A DNA stretch of 64,000 nucleotides from Herbiconiux aconitum (GTDB lineage Bacteria > Actinomycetota > Actinomycetes > Actinomycetales > Microbacteriaceae): assembly GCF_024979235.1 (NCBI RefSeq), contig NZ_JANLCM010000001.1, forward strand, positions 620,001 to 684,000. The letters run 5' to 3'. The notes under the pieces were generated by a model, which was given only the letters and a program-made list of their open reading frames with translations, had not been told where the DNA came from and did no database searches. Below, piece by piece: positions 1-8,443 of this stretch; positions within the stretch are counted from its first letter, which is position 1, and each line of letters opens with the position of its first letter. The translations under genes and the position numbers were made by a program.

Positions 1-42
1 AGAAGGGGCCGCAGGGGCCCCGCCGGAACGAGGAGAGACACC

Positions 43-465
43 ATGAAGTACATGCTGATCATGCGCAGCACCGCTGAGGCGATCGAGGCGTCGAAGTCGA
101 TGGACTTCACCGAGATCATCAACGCGATGGGCGCCTACAACGAATCGATGGTCAAGGCCGGAGTGCTGATCGGCGGCGACGGACTGACGGATGCGCAAGA
201 GGGCTTCGTCGTCGACTTCGGCGGCGAGACCCCGGTCGTCACCGACGGCCCCTACGGCGAGGTGCACGAGTTGTTCAACGGGTTCTGGATCGTGGAGGTG
301 TCCTCCCGCGAGGAGGCCGCCCAGTGGGCGAGCCGGGCACCGCTCGGCGCCGGGTCGAAGCTCGAGGTGCGCCGCATCACCGACGAGAGCGACTTCGAAG
401 CCTTCTCCGACAACGAGTACATCCAGAAAGAGAAGGAATGGCGCGGCGAGGGCGCGCTGGGCTGA
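43..465 (+). CDS. YCII/DGPF-domain protein
   Basis: This 140-residue protein belongs to the YCII-related (DGPF) family, small ferredoxin-like proteins of unclear biochemical role. The signature DGPYGEV is at residues 68-74, a variant of the namesake DGPF motif. The start has a clear ribosome site, GAGGAG, 7-9 bases upstream. The gene ends 5 bases before the ATG of an ECF sigma factor on the same strand, so the two are almost certainly one transcript. DGPF proteins are the usual neighbours of ECF42-group sigma factors, and that pairing is the best functional hint. No catalytic role can be assigned from sequence. Confidence 0.9.
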   Translation: MKYMLIMRSTAEAIEASKSMDFTEIINAMGAYNESMVKAGVLIGGDGLTDAQEGFVVDFGGETPVVTDGPYGEVHELFNGFWIVEVSSREEAAQWASRAPLGAGSKLEVRRITDESDFEAFSDNEYIQKEKEWRGEGALG

Positions 466-470
466 GCGTC

Positions 471-1736
471 ATGAACCCCGGCCCGAACGGCGTCGACGGT
501 GCGAGCATCCACCGCACCGTCGACGCCGTCTGGCGCATCGAGAGCGCGCGCATCGTCGCCACACTCGCGAAGGTGACCGGTGACTTCTCGCTCGCCGAAG
601 ACCTCGCTCAAGAGGCCGTGATCGACGCACTGGCGCAGTGGCCATCGGCCGGGGTGCCCCAGAATCCCGGTGCCTGGCTCACCGCCGTCGCGAAGCGCAA
701 GGCCATCGACGGCTGGCGACGACGCGAGCGTCTCGACGACCGCTACCGAGCGATCGCCCACGATCTCGCAGAGCTCGGAGACGCAACCGACGCCGGCGAG
801 CCCATCGACGACGACGTGCTGCGCCTCGTCTTCACCGCTTGCCACCCGGTGCTCGGGCGCGAGGCGCAGGTGGCGCTCACGTTGCGTGTGGTCGGGGGCC
901 TCAGCACCGAGGAGATCGCGCGACTGTTCCTCGTGCCGGTGGCGACGGTGCAGCAGCGGATCGTGCGAGCCAAGAAGACCCTCGCTGCGGCGAAGACGCC
1001 GTTCGAGACGCCCGATCCGAGCGAATGGTCGGCGCGCCTCGGGTCGGTGTTGGGCGTGGTGTACCTCATCTTCACCGAGGGGTACTCCGCGACATCCGGA
1101 GACCGCTGGATGCGTGCCGAGCTGGCGGGAGAGGCACTCCGGCTCGGCCGCATGGTGGCGGGTCTGGTGCCGCGCGAAGCGGAGGCGCATGCTCTCGTGG
1201 CCCTGATGGAGTTCCAAGCTTCGCGGTTCGGAGCCCGCTCGCGCGCCGACGGCAGCCCCGTGCTGCTGGCCGACCAGGATCGCGCGCGCTGGGACCGCGC
1301 CCAGATCGGCCGCGGGGTCGCCGCACTGGAGCGAGCGGATGCGCTCGGTCGCGGGCGCGGGCCGTACGCCCTGCAGGCCGCTATCGCCGAATGCCATGCC
1401 GTGGCTCCGTCGGTCGACGACACCGACTGGGAGCGGATCGTGGTGCTCTACGAAGCCCTCGGCCGCATCGCGCCGAACCCGGTCGTGGAACTGAACCGTG
1501 CCGTGGCGGTGTCGATGGCGGTGGGGCCGGCATCCGGATTGCGCATCGTCGACGAGATATCCACGTCGGGTGCGCTGGCGGGCAGCTACCTGCTGCCGAG
1601 CGTTCGTGGCGAGCTGCTCGCCCGCTTGGGCCGGGTGCAGGAGGCCCGCTCGGAGCTCACGACGGCGGCGGGCCTCGTCGCGAATGACCGTCAGCGCCAG
1701 GTGCTGCTCGATAAGGCGGCAGCGCTCGAGGAGTAG
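471..1736 (+). CDS. ECF42-type RNA polymerase sigma factor
   Basis: This is a 421-residue extracytoplasmic-function sigma factor. Region 2 (about residues 15-80) carries the acidic 'DLAQEAVIDALAQW' core, and region 4 (about 115-165) has the helix-turn-helix 'LSTEEIARLF...VQQRIVRAK'. A long C-terminal part (about 185-421) matches the DUF6596/TPR-like extension of SigJ-like ECF42 factors and replaces the usual anti-sigma control. I chose the ATG at 471 because sequence upstream in this frame overlaps the DGPF gene and is not family-like. No anti-sigma gene lies nearby, which fits ECF42 biology, where the C-terminal extension is needed for activity. Confidence 0.9.
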   Translation: MNPGPNGVDGASIHRTVDAVWRIESARIVATLAKVTGDFSLAEDLAQEAVIDALAQWPSAGVPQNPGAWLTAVAKRKAIDGWRRRERLDDRYRAIAHDLAELGDATDAGEPIDDDVLRLVFTACHPVLGREAQVALTLRVVGGLSTEEIARLFLVPVATVQQRIVRAKKTLAAAKTPFETPDPSEWSARLGSVLGVVYLIFTEGYSATSGDRWMRAELAGEALRLGRMVAGLVPREAEAHALVALMEFQASRFGARSRADGSPVLLADQDRARWDRAQIGRGVAALERADALGRGRGPYALQAAIAECHAVAPSVDDTDWERIVVLYEALGRIAPNPVVELNRAVAVSMAVGPASGLRIVDEISTSGALAGSYLLPSVRGELLARLGRVQEARSELTTAAGLVANDRQRQVLLDKAAALEE

Positions 1737-1750
1737 GCGCGGCAGCGGCG

Positions 1751-2695
1751 CTACAGCTCGGCCGCCGGGCGGACCGGACGCTTCGCCGTCGAGTCACTCC
1801 GCCGAGCGATCGCCCGCGCAATCCGCAGGTCGCTCCACCCGAAGCGCCCCTCAGGCAGTGCAGCGCGGATGCGCGCCTCGGTGAACCGCTGGGCCGGACG
1901 GATGCCGTCGGGCAGCTCGGGCGCCCACGGCGCCGCTTCGCTGACACCCTCACCCAGCATCCGCGCCTGCGCCTTCGCGACGAGCGGAACCACCATCGCC
2001 CATTCGGTCAGCTGGGCGAGAACGCGGATCGACCAGACCGGCACGCGCACGTACAACGGCCGACGGCCGGCGACTCCGGCGATGCGGCGGACGGCGGCCC
2101 CGAGTTCGAGCTCTTCGGCTCCCATGACGGCGACGGTGGGGTCGGGGATGCGGCCCTCCAAGGCGGCGACCAGCACATCGACCGCCTCCTCGACCGGAAT
2201 GGGCCGGACGGTGCGCTCGCGGTAACCGACGGTCGCGAACACCGGGAAGGTGCGCACGGCTCGGGTGACGTGGTCGACCATGTGGTCGCCCGGGCCGTAG
2301 ATCATGCCCGACTTGAGGATCGTGTGCTCGATGCCCGAATGCCGGATGAGTTCTTCGGCGGCCCATTTCGTCTCGTGGTACCCCGACCCGCAGTCAGGAC
2401 GGGCGCGCAGGAAGCTGAGCATGACGATGCGCTTCACGCCGGCTCGGCGAGCTGCCTCGACGACGGCGCGGGTGCCCTCGACGTGCACGTGGTCGAAGGT
2501 CTGGTCGCCGATCTCCCGGTTGATGCCGGCGCAGTGGGCGACGGCATCACAGCCGGCGAATGCCTCGGCGAGCGCTTCGACGTCGTCGATCGCGACGCCC
2601 GTGCGGCGTAACACGACCACGGTGTCGGCAGCGCCGAGCCGCTCCGCGAGGTGACGCCCGACGAACCCGGTACCGCCCGTGATGGCCACCCGCAT
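1751..2695 (-). CDS. NAD(P)-binding Rossmann protein (extended/atypical SDR, epimerase-like)
   Basis: This 314-residue protein starts with a Rossmann nucleotide-binding loop, GGTGFVG, at residues 7-13. It has the SDR catalytic pair YHETK near residue 127. It resembles NmrA/NDUFA9-like 'complex I NDUFA9 family' and nucleoside-diphosphate-sugar epimerase proteins of actinobacteria; the substrate is unknown. The start at 2695 is preferred over an in-frame ATG at 2734 because AAGGAG sits 7 bases upstream of it. A strong AT-rich inverted repeat at 2718-2758 lies just upstream and is probably its operator. It is convergent with the sigma-factor gene, with a 14-base gap. Confidence 0.85.
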   Translation of the reverse strand: MRVAITGGTGFVGRHLAERLGAADTVVVLRRTGVAIDDVEALAEAFAGCDAVAHCAGINREIGDQTFDHVHVEGTRAVVEAARRAGVKRIVMLSFLRARPDCGSGYHETKWAAEELIRHSGIEHTILKSGMIYGPGDHMVDHVTRAVRTFPVFATVGYRERTVRPIPVEEAVDVLVAALEGRIPDPTVAVMGAEELELGAAVRRIAGVAGRRPLYVRVPVWSIRVLAQLTEWAMVVPLVAKAQARMLGEGVSEAAPWAPELPDGIRPAQRFTEARIRAALPEGRFGWSDLRIARAIARRSDSTAKRPVRPAAEL

Positions 2696-2717
2696 GATGT
2701 CGCTCCTTCGCTCATTA

Positions 2718-2758
2718 GCAATATAGCTACACACTATCTAGCAATGGCGCTATATTGC
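2718..2758. promoter_or_regulatory. AT-rich inverted repeat, likely operator of the upstream-facing NAD(P)-binding gene
   Basis: Perfect 10-bp arms GCAATATAGC (2718-2727) and GCTATATTGC (2749-2758) are separated by 21 bp. Inside, TAGCAAT occurs as a direct repeat at 2717-2723 and 2740-2746, exactly 23 bp apart. The block stands out as an AT-rich island in GC-rich DNA, immediately upstream of the ribosome site of the gene starting at 2695. Its symmetry is typical of a dimeric repressor site. The regulator is not identifiable, because no TetR/MarR/PadR gene is adjacent. Confidence 0.55.
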
Positions 2759-2817
2759 AAACAAGCCGGTTCCAGGTCAGCGTGGCGAGGTCGATCTGGC
2801 CGGTCAGCGTGGCCCGG

Positions 2818-3333
2818 TCAGCTCCGCCGGGTCACCAGCCCCCGCACGAAGGATGCCTGCCCCGCATGCTGCAGGTCGTCGGAGAGCACGCTCACCAGGC
2901 GCACCGCGAGTGTGACCGGTGGATTCCAGCTGTGGTCGACCACACGACCGAGATCGGCGTCGCCGAGTGAATGCAGGTAGGCGACGGTCGACGCGTAAAC
3001 CGCTTCGTGATAGCCGATGAGAAGCTCGGCGGAGATGCCGGCCACCTGCCCGACCTCGGCCGACGACTGCGCGTAACCCGTCGCATCCGGAGCGAAGGGA
3101 AGACCGAAGCGGTCGAACCAGCCCTCCGCCGTCCATACCTGCTCGGTGCCGGCGACGTCGGCGAGGTGGTCGTCCTGCACCCGGGTGAGGTGCCAGACCA
3201 GCCAAGCCACCGAGTTGGCCTCGGGGTCGACGCGGACCGCCAGCTCCTCCTCGCTCAGGCCGCCGGCGGCGCGGCGGACGGTGTCTCGGATGCGTGTGAA
3301 CGCATCCTGCAGCAGCTCGATGCTCGGGGTCAT
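2818..3333 (-). CDS. DinB-superfamily protein (DUF664, mycothiol-transferase-like)
   Basis: This 171-residue four-helix DinB/YfiT-like protein has the conserved 'SVAWLVWHLTRVQDDHLADVAG' helix around residues 40-62 and further metal-ligand histidines near residues 110 and 155 ('YHEAVYAS', 'DDLQHAGQ'). The family uses a His triad to bind a divalent metal, and in actinobacteria includes mycothiol-dependent transferases and maleylpyruvate isomerases. I prefer the ATG at 3333 over the one at 3339, because AGAGG abuts the earlier ATG and is correctly spaced from the later one. The exact reaction is unknown. Confidence 0.85.
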   Translation of the reverse strand: MTPSIELLQDAFTRIRDTVRRAAGGLSEEELAVRVDPEANSVAWLVWHLTRVQDDHLADVAGTEQVWTAEGWFDRFGLPFAPDATGYAQSSAEVGQVAGISAELLIGYHEAVYASTVAYLHSLGDADLGRVVDHSWNPPVTLAVRLVSVLSDDLQHAGQASFVRGLVTRRS

Positions 3334-3437
3334 GGGCATCCTCTCGTCACCCCTTCGGGCTTACTCTTCACCGCCGGCACATGCAACACCCAGGTTGATT
3401 CAGGGTCTTCAAATCGCGACGTCGTACCCTGGCGCAT

Positions 3438-5747
3438 ATGCCCGAACGTCTCAACCGCTTCACCGAGCGCTTTCAGCGCGTCGTCGACGGCACAAAACGC
3501 CCGGTCGGAATGATCGCCCTGCTCAGTGTGGTGGCCGCTCTGCTCGTGACCGTGCTGGCCGTGCCGGCGATGGCCGTCACCGGTGTCTACGCCTCCCGGT
3601 CGGTGGATGTGCTCGACAGCCTGCCCGATTACATCCGACCCACGACCCTCGCGCAGAAGTCGGAGATCTACGCCACCAACAGCGACGGATCGAACACTCT
3701 CCTGGCTACCGTGTTCGACCAGAACCGGCAGGAAGTGGAGTGGGACGACGTGTCGCAGTATGTGAAGGATGCGGTGGTCTCCACCGAAGATCCGCGCTTC
3801 TACGACCACCACGGCGTCGACATCGCGTCGAGCCTCCGGGCCGCCGTGGGCAACGTGACGTCGGGCGGCGTCGAGAGCGGCGCATCCACCATCACCATGC
3901 AGTACGTGCGCAACATCCTGGTGCAGCAGGCCGAGATGATCGACGACCCCGCCCAGCGCGAAGCCGCCTACGAGTCGGCCACCACCGAGTCGCTCGACCG
4001 CAAGCTGCAGGAGATGCGGCTGGCGATCGCGCTCGAGAAACAGTATTCCAAAGACGACATCCTGCTCGGCTACCTCAACATCGCGAACTTCGGCGGCTCG
4101 GTCTACGGCATCGAAGCGGCCGCGGAGTACTACTTCGGCGTGAGCGCCCGCGATCTGAGCCTCGCCCAGGCCGCGACGCTCGCCGCCACCGTGAACGAAC
4201 CGAACGGATTGCGGATCGACGAGCCCGAGAACATCCCGGACAACGAGGCTCGGCGCAATGAAGACGTACTCGCCTCGATGCTCAAGCACAAGGCGATCAC
4301 CCAGCAGCAATACGACGAGGCGGTTGCCACGCCGGTGACGCCCAACATCACCGAGCCCACGACCGGATGTCAGGCTGCGGCGAACGGGGCAGCTTACTTC
4401 TGCGACTACGTGACCTGGATCGTGAAGAACGACCCCAGCTTCGGCGACTCCGCGGATCAGCGCTGGTCGAACTTCAAGCAGGGCGGCTACAAGATCTACA
4501 CCACCCTCAACACCGATCTGCAGGCCAACGCGAACGAGACCATGCAGGAGTACATCCCGGCCAGCTACGACGGGGCCGACCTCGGCTCGACGATCGTCAC
4601 CGTGCAGCCCGGCACCGGCCGCATCCTCGCCATGGCCCAGAACACCACCTTCGACGACGACCCCGACACCGCGGCGCCGGGTGCGACCGCGGTCAACTAC
4701 AACACCGACATCGACTACGGGGGCTCCTCAGGGTTCCAGGTCGGCTCGACCTACAAGGTCTTCGCGCTGGCCGAATGGCTGAAACAGGGCCACACCCTCT
4801 CCGACCGCGTGAGCGGCAACGAGCGGGAGTGGGACATGTCGACCTTCCCGAACTCCTGCCAGACGCTCGGCGGCCCGTGGGAGCCGGCGAACGACGGCAG
4901 CTCCCGGCCCGGCACCATGTCGGTGCAGAGTGCTCTGACCAACTCGGTGAACAACGCCTTCGTGGCGATGGCGCAGCAGATGGACCTCTGCAAGATCAAA
5001 GACACCGCAGCCTCGCTCGGCGTGCACCGCGCCGACGGCGCCGACCTCGACACCCAGCCCTCGTCGGTGCTCGGCACCAACGAGATCGCGCCGGTGACGA
5101 TGGCGGCCTCCTATGCAGCCATCGCGGCGAACGGCCTGTTCTGCGCACCGGTCGCGATCGACAAGATCGAGGGCCCCGACGGCACCGAGCTCACGCCCCC
5201 GCAGGCGAACTGCGCCCAGGCGCTCGATCCGTCGATCGCGTCGACCCTCGCCTACGCGATGCTCGGGCCGATCGAGAGCGGCACGGCGACCGCCTCGGAT
5301 CCGGATGACGGCATCACCCACATCGGCAAGACCGGCACCACCGACAACGAGAAGGACACCTGGATGGTGGGCGCCTCCACGGCCGCCGCCACCGCGGTCT
5401 GGGTGGGCAACGTCAACGGCAATGTGTCGATGACGGAGGTCGATCCGAACGGTTATGCGGGCAGCACGGTGCGGCATCGCATCTGGCGCTCGGTGATGAC
5501 CGCGAACGACGACGTGCTCGGCGGCGGCGACTTCCCCGATCCCGATCGGGCGCTGGTGAACGGCTCGTCGTCGCGCTTCGACGACGACGATTCGGAATCC
5601 GATTCCGACTCCACGCCGACCCCCACGGCGCCGCCGACCTCGACTCCGAACGCCCCGGTGCCGCCGGTCGTGCCCGTCGACCCGGCGCCGCCGGTCGACC
5701 CCGGCCCCACTCCCCCGTCGACCCCGGCGGCCGACCCCGCGGAATGA
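3438..5747 (+). CDS. class A penicillin-binding protein (transglycosylase/transpeptidase)
   Basis: This 769-residue bifunctional enzyme polymerises and cross-links peptidoglycan at the outer face of the membrane. A short cytoplasmic tail is followed by one membrane helix at about residues 23-50. The GT51 transglycosylase domain has its catalytic Glu at 117 in 'STEDPRFYDHHG'. The transpeptidase domain has Ser437 and Lys440 (STYK), Ser503-x-Asn505 (SVN) and Lys631-Thr-Gly (KTGTT). The C-terminus (about 710-769) is an acidic stretch followed by a Pro/Thr-rich tail, common in actinobacterial PBPs. All catalytic motifs are intact. A 72-bp palindromic element follows 3 bases after the stop codon. 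Confidence 0.96.
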   Translation: MPERLNRFTERFQRVVDGTKRPVGMIALLSVVAALLVTVLAVPAMAVTGVYASRSVDVLDSLPDYIRPTTLAQKSEIYATNSDGSNTLLATVFDQNRQEVEWDDVSQYVKDAVVSTEDPRFYDHHGVDIASSLRAAVGNVTSGGVESGASTITMQYVRNILVQQAEMIDDPAQREAAYESATTESLDRKLQEMRLAIALEKQYSKDDILLGYLNIANFGGSVYGIEAAAEYYFGVSARDLSLAQAATLAATVNEPNGLRIDEPENIPDNEARRNEDVLASMLKHKAITQQQYDEAVATPVTPNITEPTTGCQAAANGAAYFCDYVTWIVKNDPSFGDSADQRWSNFKQGGYKIYTTLNTDLQANANETMQEYIPASYDGADLGSTIVTVQPGTGRILAMAQNTTFDDDPDTAAPGATAVNYNTDIDYGGSSGFQVGSTYKVFALAEWLKQGHTLSDRVSGNEREWDMSTFPNSCQTLGGPWEPANDGSSRPGTMSVQSALTNSVNNAFVAMAQQMDLCKIKDTAASLGVHRADGADLDTQPSSVLGTNEIAPVTMAASYAAIAANGLFCAPVAIDKIEGPDGTELTPPQANCAQALDPSIASTLAYAMLGPIESGTATASDPDDGITHIGKTGTTDNEKDTWMVGASTAAATAVWVGNVNGNVSMTEVDPNGYAGSTVRHRIWRSVMTANDDVLGGGDFPDPDRALVNGSSSRFDDDDSESDSDSTPTPTAPPTSTPNAPVPPVVPVDPAPPVDPGPTPPSTPAADPAE

Positions 5748-5750
5748 GTC

Positions 5751-5822
5751 CGGACTTCTCCAAACGTCGTGCGAACCCCCCGGCTATACCGCCGAGGTCG
5801 GCGCGACGTTTGGAGAAGTCCG
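5751..5822. repeat. 72-bp dispersed palindromic element, family A copy 1 (probable bidirectional terminator)
   Basis: The 19-bp arms CGGACTTCTCCAAACGTCG (5751-5769) and its exact reverse complement (5804-5822) enclose a 34-bp GC-rich loop. It lies between the convergent PBP gene (+) and gabT (-), 3 bases after the PBP stop, so it could end transcription from both sides. A homologous element of the same 72-bp length is at 26856-26927, again between convergent genes. There is no U-tract. Confidence 0.8.
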
Positions 5823-5843
5823 CGGCTCAGGCGCGGAGCGCGG

Positions 5844-7193
5844 TCAGGCGGAGAGCTCGGCCAGCTTCTGCTCGATGACCGTGGCGGCATCGTCGATCAG
5901 CTCCTCGCTGATGACGACGCTCGGGAGGAAGCGGAGCACGCTGTCCCAGCTGCCGGCATCGAGCACGATGACGCCGTTCGAGGTGGCGTGCTTGATGACT
6001 GCCGTGAGCGCCTCGGGGTTGGGCTTCTTGGTGCCCGGATGCACGAGCTCGACCCCGAACATCGCGCCCTTTCCGCGAACCTCGCCCACCACGGAGTACT
6101 TCGACGCCCAGTCACCGATGCGGGCGAAGAAGGCGCGTTCGACGCGCTGCGCCTCGGCGATCAAGTTCTCGCGCTCGATCAGGTCGAAGACGGCGAGCGC
6201 TGCCGCCGTCGAGACCGGGTTGCCACCGAAGGTGCCGCCGATGCCGCCGGGCTGCACGGAGTCCATGATCTCGGCGCGGCCGGTGACGGCGGCGAGCGGG
6301 AAGCCGCCGGCGATACCTTTGGCGCTGGTGACGAGGTCGGGCACGACGCCGTGGTGCTCGATCGAATACCAGGCGCCCGAGCGCGCGATGCCCGCCTGGA
6401 TCTCGTCGGCCACGAAAACGATCCCGTTCTCGGTGCAGAACTCGCTCAGGCGCTTGAAGAAGCCGGGGGCCGGGATGACGATTCCTCCGTCGCCCTGGAT
6501 CGGCTCGACGAAGAGCGCCGCCAGTTCGGTGGCGCCGATGTGGGTGGTGATGTAGTCGATGGTGCGTTCGGCGGCCTCTTCGCCCGTCATGCCATCCGGG
6601 TCGCGGAAGGGATAGCTGATCGGCACACTGTAGATGTCGCCCGGCATCGGGCCCATGCCCGCGCGCTCGGGCCACGGGCGGTAGGTCATGGCCATGGTGA
6701 GGTTGGTGCGGCCGTGGAAGGCGTGGTCGAGCGTGGCGATGACACGGCGGCCCGTATATTTGCGGGCGATCTTCACCGCGTTCTCGACGGCCTCAGCACC
6801 GGAGTTCACGAGAATCGAGCGCTTCTCGAAGTCGCTGGGCGTGATCTCGGCGAGCTTCTCGGCGACCTTGAGGTAGTTCTCGTAGGGCGTGACCGTGAAC
6901 AGGGTGTGGGTGAGCTTGCCGGCCTGCTCGGCGGCGGCTTTGGCGACATCCGGATGCGCGTGACCGATCGTGGTGACCCCGATGCCGCAGCCGAGGTCGA
7001 TGATCTGGTTGCCGTCGACGTCGACGAGGATGGCGCCTGATCCGTGGTCCATGTAGATGTCGGCGAGCGTGCCGGCGCCCCGGGAGACGGTCTTGCGGCG
7101 ACGCTCGTGCAGCTCCCGCGACTTCGGCCCGGGCAGTTCGGTGACGAGCTTGCGCGCTTGCGGAACGGAGAAGGTGTCGGCAGAAATGACCAT
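5844..7193 (-). CDS. gabT: 4-aminobutyrate aminotransferase (class III, PLP-dependent)
   Basis: This 449-residue class III aminotransferase most likely converts 4-aminobutyrate plus 2-oxoglutarate to succinate semialdehyde plus glutamate. Visible family features are the N-terminal 'RGAGTLADIYMDHGSGA' region, the PLP-binding 'NSGAEAVENAVKIARKYTGR' segment, the 'FVADEIQAGIARSG' Asp motif, and the Schiff-base Lys in 'VTSAKGIAGGFPL'. Length and N-terminus match actinobacterial GabT. No succinate-semialdehyde dehydrogenase gene is adjacent, so the pathway is completed elsewhere. A related omega-amino-acid substrate cannot be excluded. Confidence 0.92.
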   Translation of the reverse strand: MVISADTFSVPQARKLVTELPGPKSRELHERRRKTVSRGAGTLADIYMDHGSGAILVDVDGNQIIDLGCGIGVTTIGHAHPDVAKAAAEQAGKLTHTLFTVTPYENYLKVAEKLAEITPSDFEKRSILVNSGAEAVENAVKIARKYTGRRVIATLDHAFHGRTNLTMAMTYRPWPERAGMGPMPGDIYSVPISYPFRDPDGMTGEEAAERTIDYITTHIGATELAALFVEPIQGDGGIVIPAPGFFKRLSEFCTENGIVFVADEIQAGIARSGAWYSIEHHGVVPDLVTSAKGIAGGFPLAAVTGRAEIMDSVQPGGIGGTFGGNPVSTAAALAVFDLIERENLIAEAQRVERAFFARIGDWASKYSVVGEVRGKGAMFGVELVHPGTKKPNPEALTAVIKHATSNGVIVLDAGSWDSVLRFLPSVVISEELIDDAATVIEQKLAELSA

Positions 7194-7228
7194 GCTTCGA
7201 GCCTAACCGCTGCCGTTTCTCTCCCGTC

Positions 7229-7813
7229 TCACCGCCGTTTCGCAGGACAGCTGTCGACGTGGTCGTCGACGACGCCGGTGGCCTCGAGATAGGCGTACAC
7301 GATCGTGGAGCCGACGAAAGTGAAGCCGCGCTTCTTCAGGTCTTTGCTCAGGCGGTCGGAGAGTTCGGTGGTGGGCGGGAGGTCGCCCAGACCCTTCGGA
7401 TGGTTGACGATCGGTTCGCCGCCGACCCAGCCCCACAGGTAGTCGGCGAAGCTGCCGAACTCTCCCTGCACGCGGATGAGGGCGAGCGCGTTCTTGCGGG
7501 TGCCGAAGATCTTCAGACGATTGCGGATGATGCCCTCATCGAGCATGAGCGCCTCCAGCTCGTCGTCGGTCATCGCCGCGACCGCCTCGACATCGAAGTC
7601 GCGGAAGGCTCTCGCGTAACCCGCTCGACGGTTCAGGATGGTCGACCACGACAGCCCCGCCTGCGCGCCTTCGAGCGTCAGCATCTCGAAGAGGTGCCTG
7701 TCGTCGCGACTCGGCACGCCCCATTCGGCGTCGTGGTAGGCGCGCATCGCGGGGGACCCGGTGGCCCAGGAGCAGGTGCCGTCGTGCGGGTCGGGTGAGG
7801 CGGGATCGGTCAT
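7229..7813 (-). CDS. tag: DNA-3-methyladenine glycosylase I
   Basis: This 194-residue helix-hairpin-helix glycosylase removes 3-methyladenine from alkylated DNA. The N-terminal 'CSWATGSPAMRAYHDAEWG' carries the first Cys and His zinc ligands, and the C-terminal 'DDHVDSCPAK' supplies the second His-x3-Cys pair, as in E. coli Tag. The 'EGAQAGLSWSTILNRR' segment forms the base pocket region. Length is normal. It ends 35 bases before the gabT start on the same strand side and could be transcribed ahead of it. Confidence 0.95.
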   Translation of the reverse strand: MTDPASPDPHDGTCSWATGSPAMRAYHDAEWGVPSRDDRHLFEMLTLEGAQAGLSWSTILNRRAGYARAFRDFDVEAVAAMTDDELEALMLDEGIIRNRLKIFGTRKNALALIRVQGEFGSFADYLWGWVGGEPIVNHPKGLGDLPPTTELSDRLSKDLKKRGFTFVGSTIVYAYLEATGVVDDHVDSCPAKRR

Positions 7814-7852
7814 GGGTCGATCCTCTCAGCCCCGTCCGACATCCGGGGAGGT

Positions 7853-8443
7853 TCACCCACCGGCGGAGGAACCGAAACCCGACTTGCCCGAACCGCCGAA
7901 GCCGCCCTTCAGGGGCGCGCGATCGCCCGCCTTCGCACCCGCCGGGGCGGGCGAGACCACGTCGGATTGGATCTTCGAACCCGGCGCCGCGAATCCACCG
8001 CTCGGAACCGGGGCCCAACCCGAGACGCGCGGCGACGCCCAACGCGACCCCGCGAACAGCAACGGGCCGAGCCACAGGCCCGAATAGTGCGCCGTGGGGT
8101 AGCGACTGGAGGGCTCGCAGAGCTCCTCTGGCGTGTCGACGATGTCTTCGCCCTGGCGCTGCAGCACGGCGATCTGCTCGGTGACGTCGGCGATGCAGTC
8201 CTCTTTCGAGTCGTACATCGGCCGCTCCGCGTTCTGCGGCACGACGTACTTCTCGCCGTCGGCGCCCTCGAGCACGATGCCCTCGTCGGTCGGCGCGCAG
8301 CCTGAGAGCGCGAGCACCGCACCCGCGATGGATGCGACCGCCACGCCGCGCTGGACTGCGGCCCGCGAGGGGCGGGCCAGACCGGCACGCTGACCGGCGG
8401 CGATGCCCGAGAGGGTCAGACGGGTGGATCGGGCCGATTTCAC
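7853..8443 (-). CDS. DUF1190 (YgiB-like) lipoprotein
   Basis: This 196-residue protein starts with GTG at 8443, and the GTGA overlaps the stop of the upstream ATP-grasp gene. A hydrophobic segment (about 33-47) ends in the lipobox LSGC with Cys49, so it is predicted to be a lipoprotein. The middle 'MYDSKEDCIADVTEQ' region and the C-terminal 'RGGFG/GSGKSGFGSS'-type Gly/Ser tail match DUF1190 proteins such as E. coli YgiB. A much longer frame continues upstream to 8983 but overlaps the neighbour and is not family-like. The ygiC-ygiB pairing supports the call. Its function is not established. Confidence 0.82.
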   Translation of the reverse strand: MKSARSTRLTLSGIAAGQRAGLARPSRAAVQRGVAVASIAGAVLALSGCAPTDEGIVLEGADGEKYVVPQNAERPMYDSKEDCIADVTEQIAVLQRQGEDIVDTPEELCEPSSRYPTAHYSGLWLGPLLFAGSRWASPRVSGWAPVPSGGFAAPGSKIQSDVVSPAPAGAKAGDRAPLKGGFGGSGKSGFGSSAGG

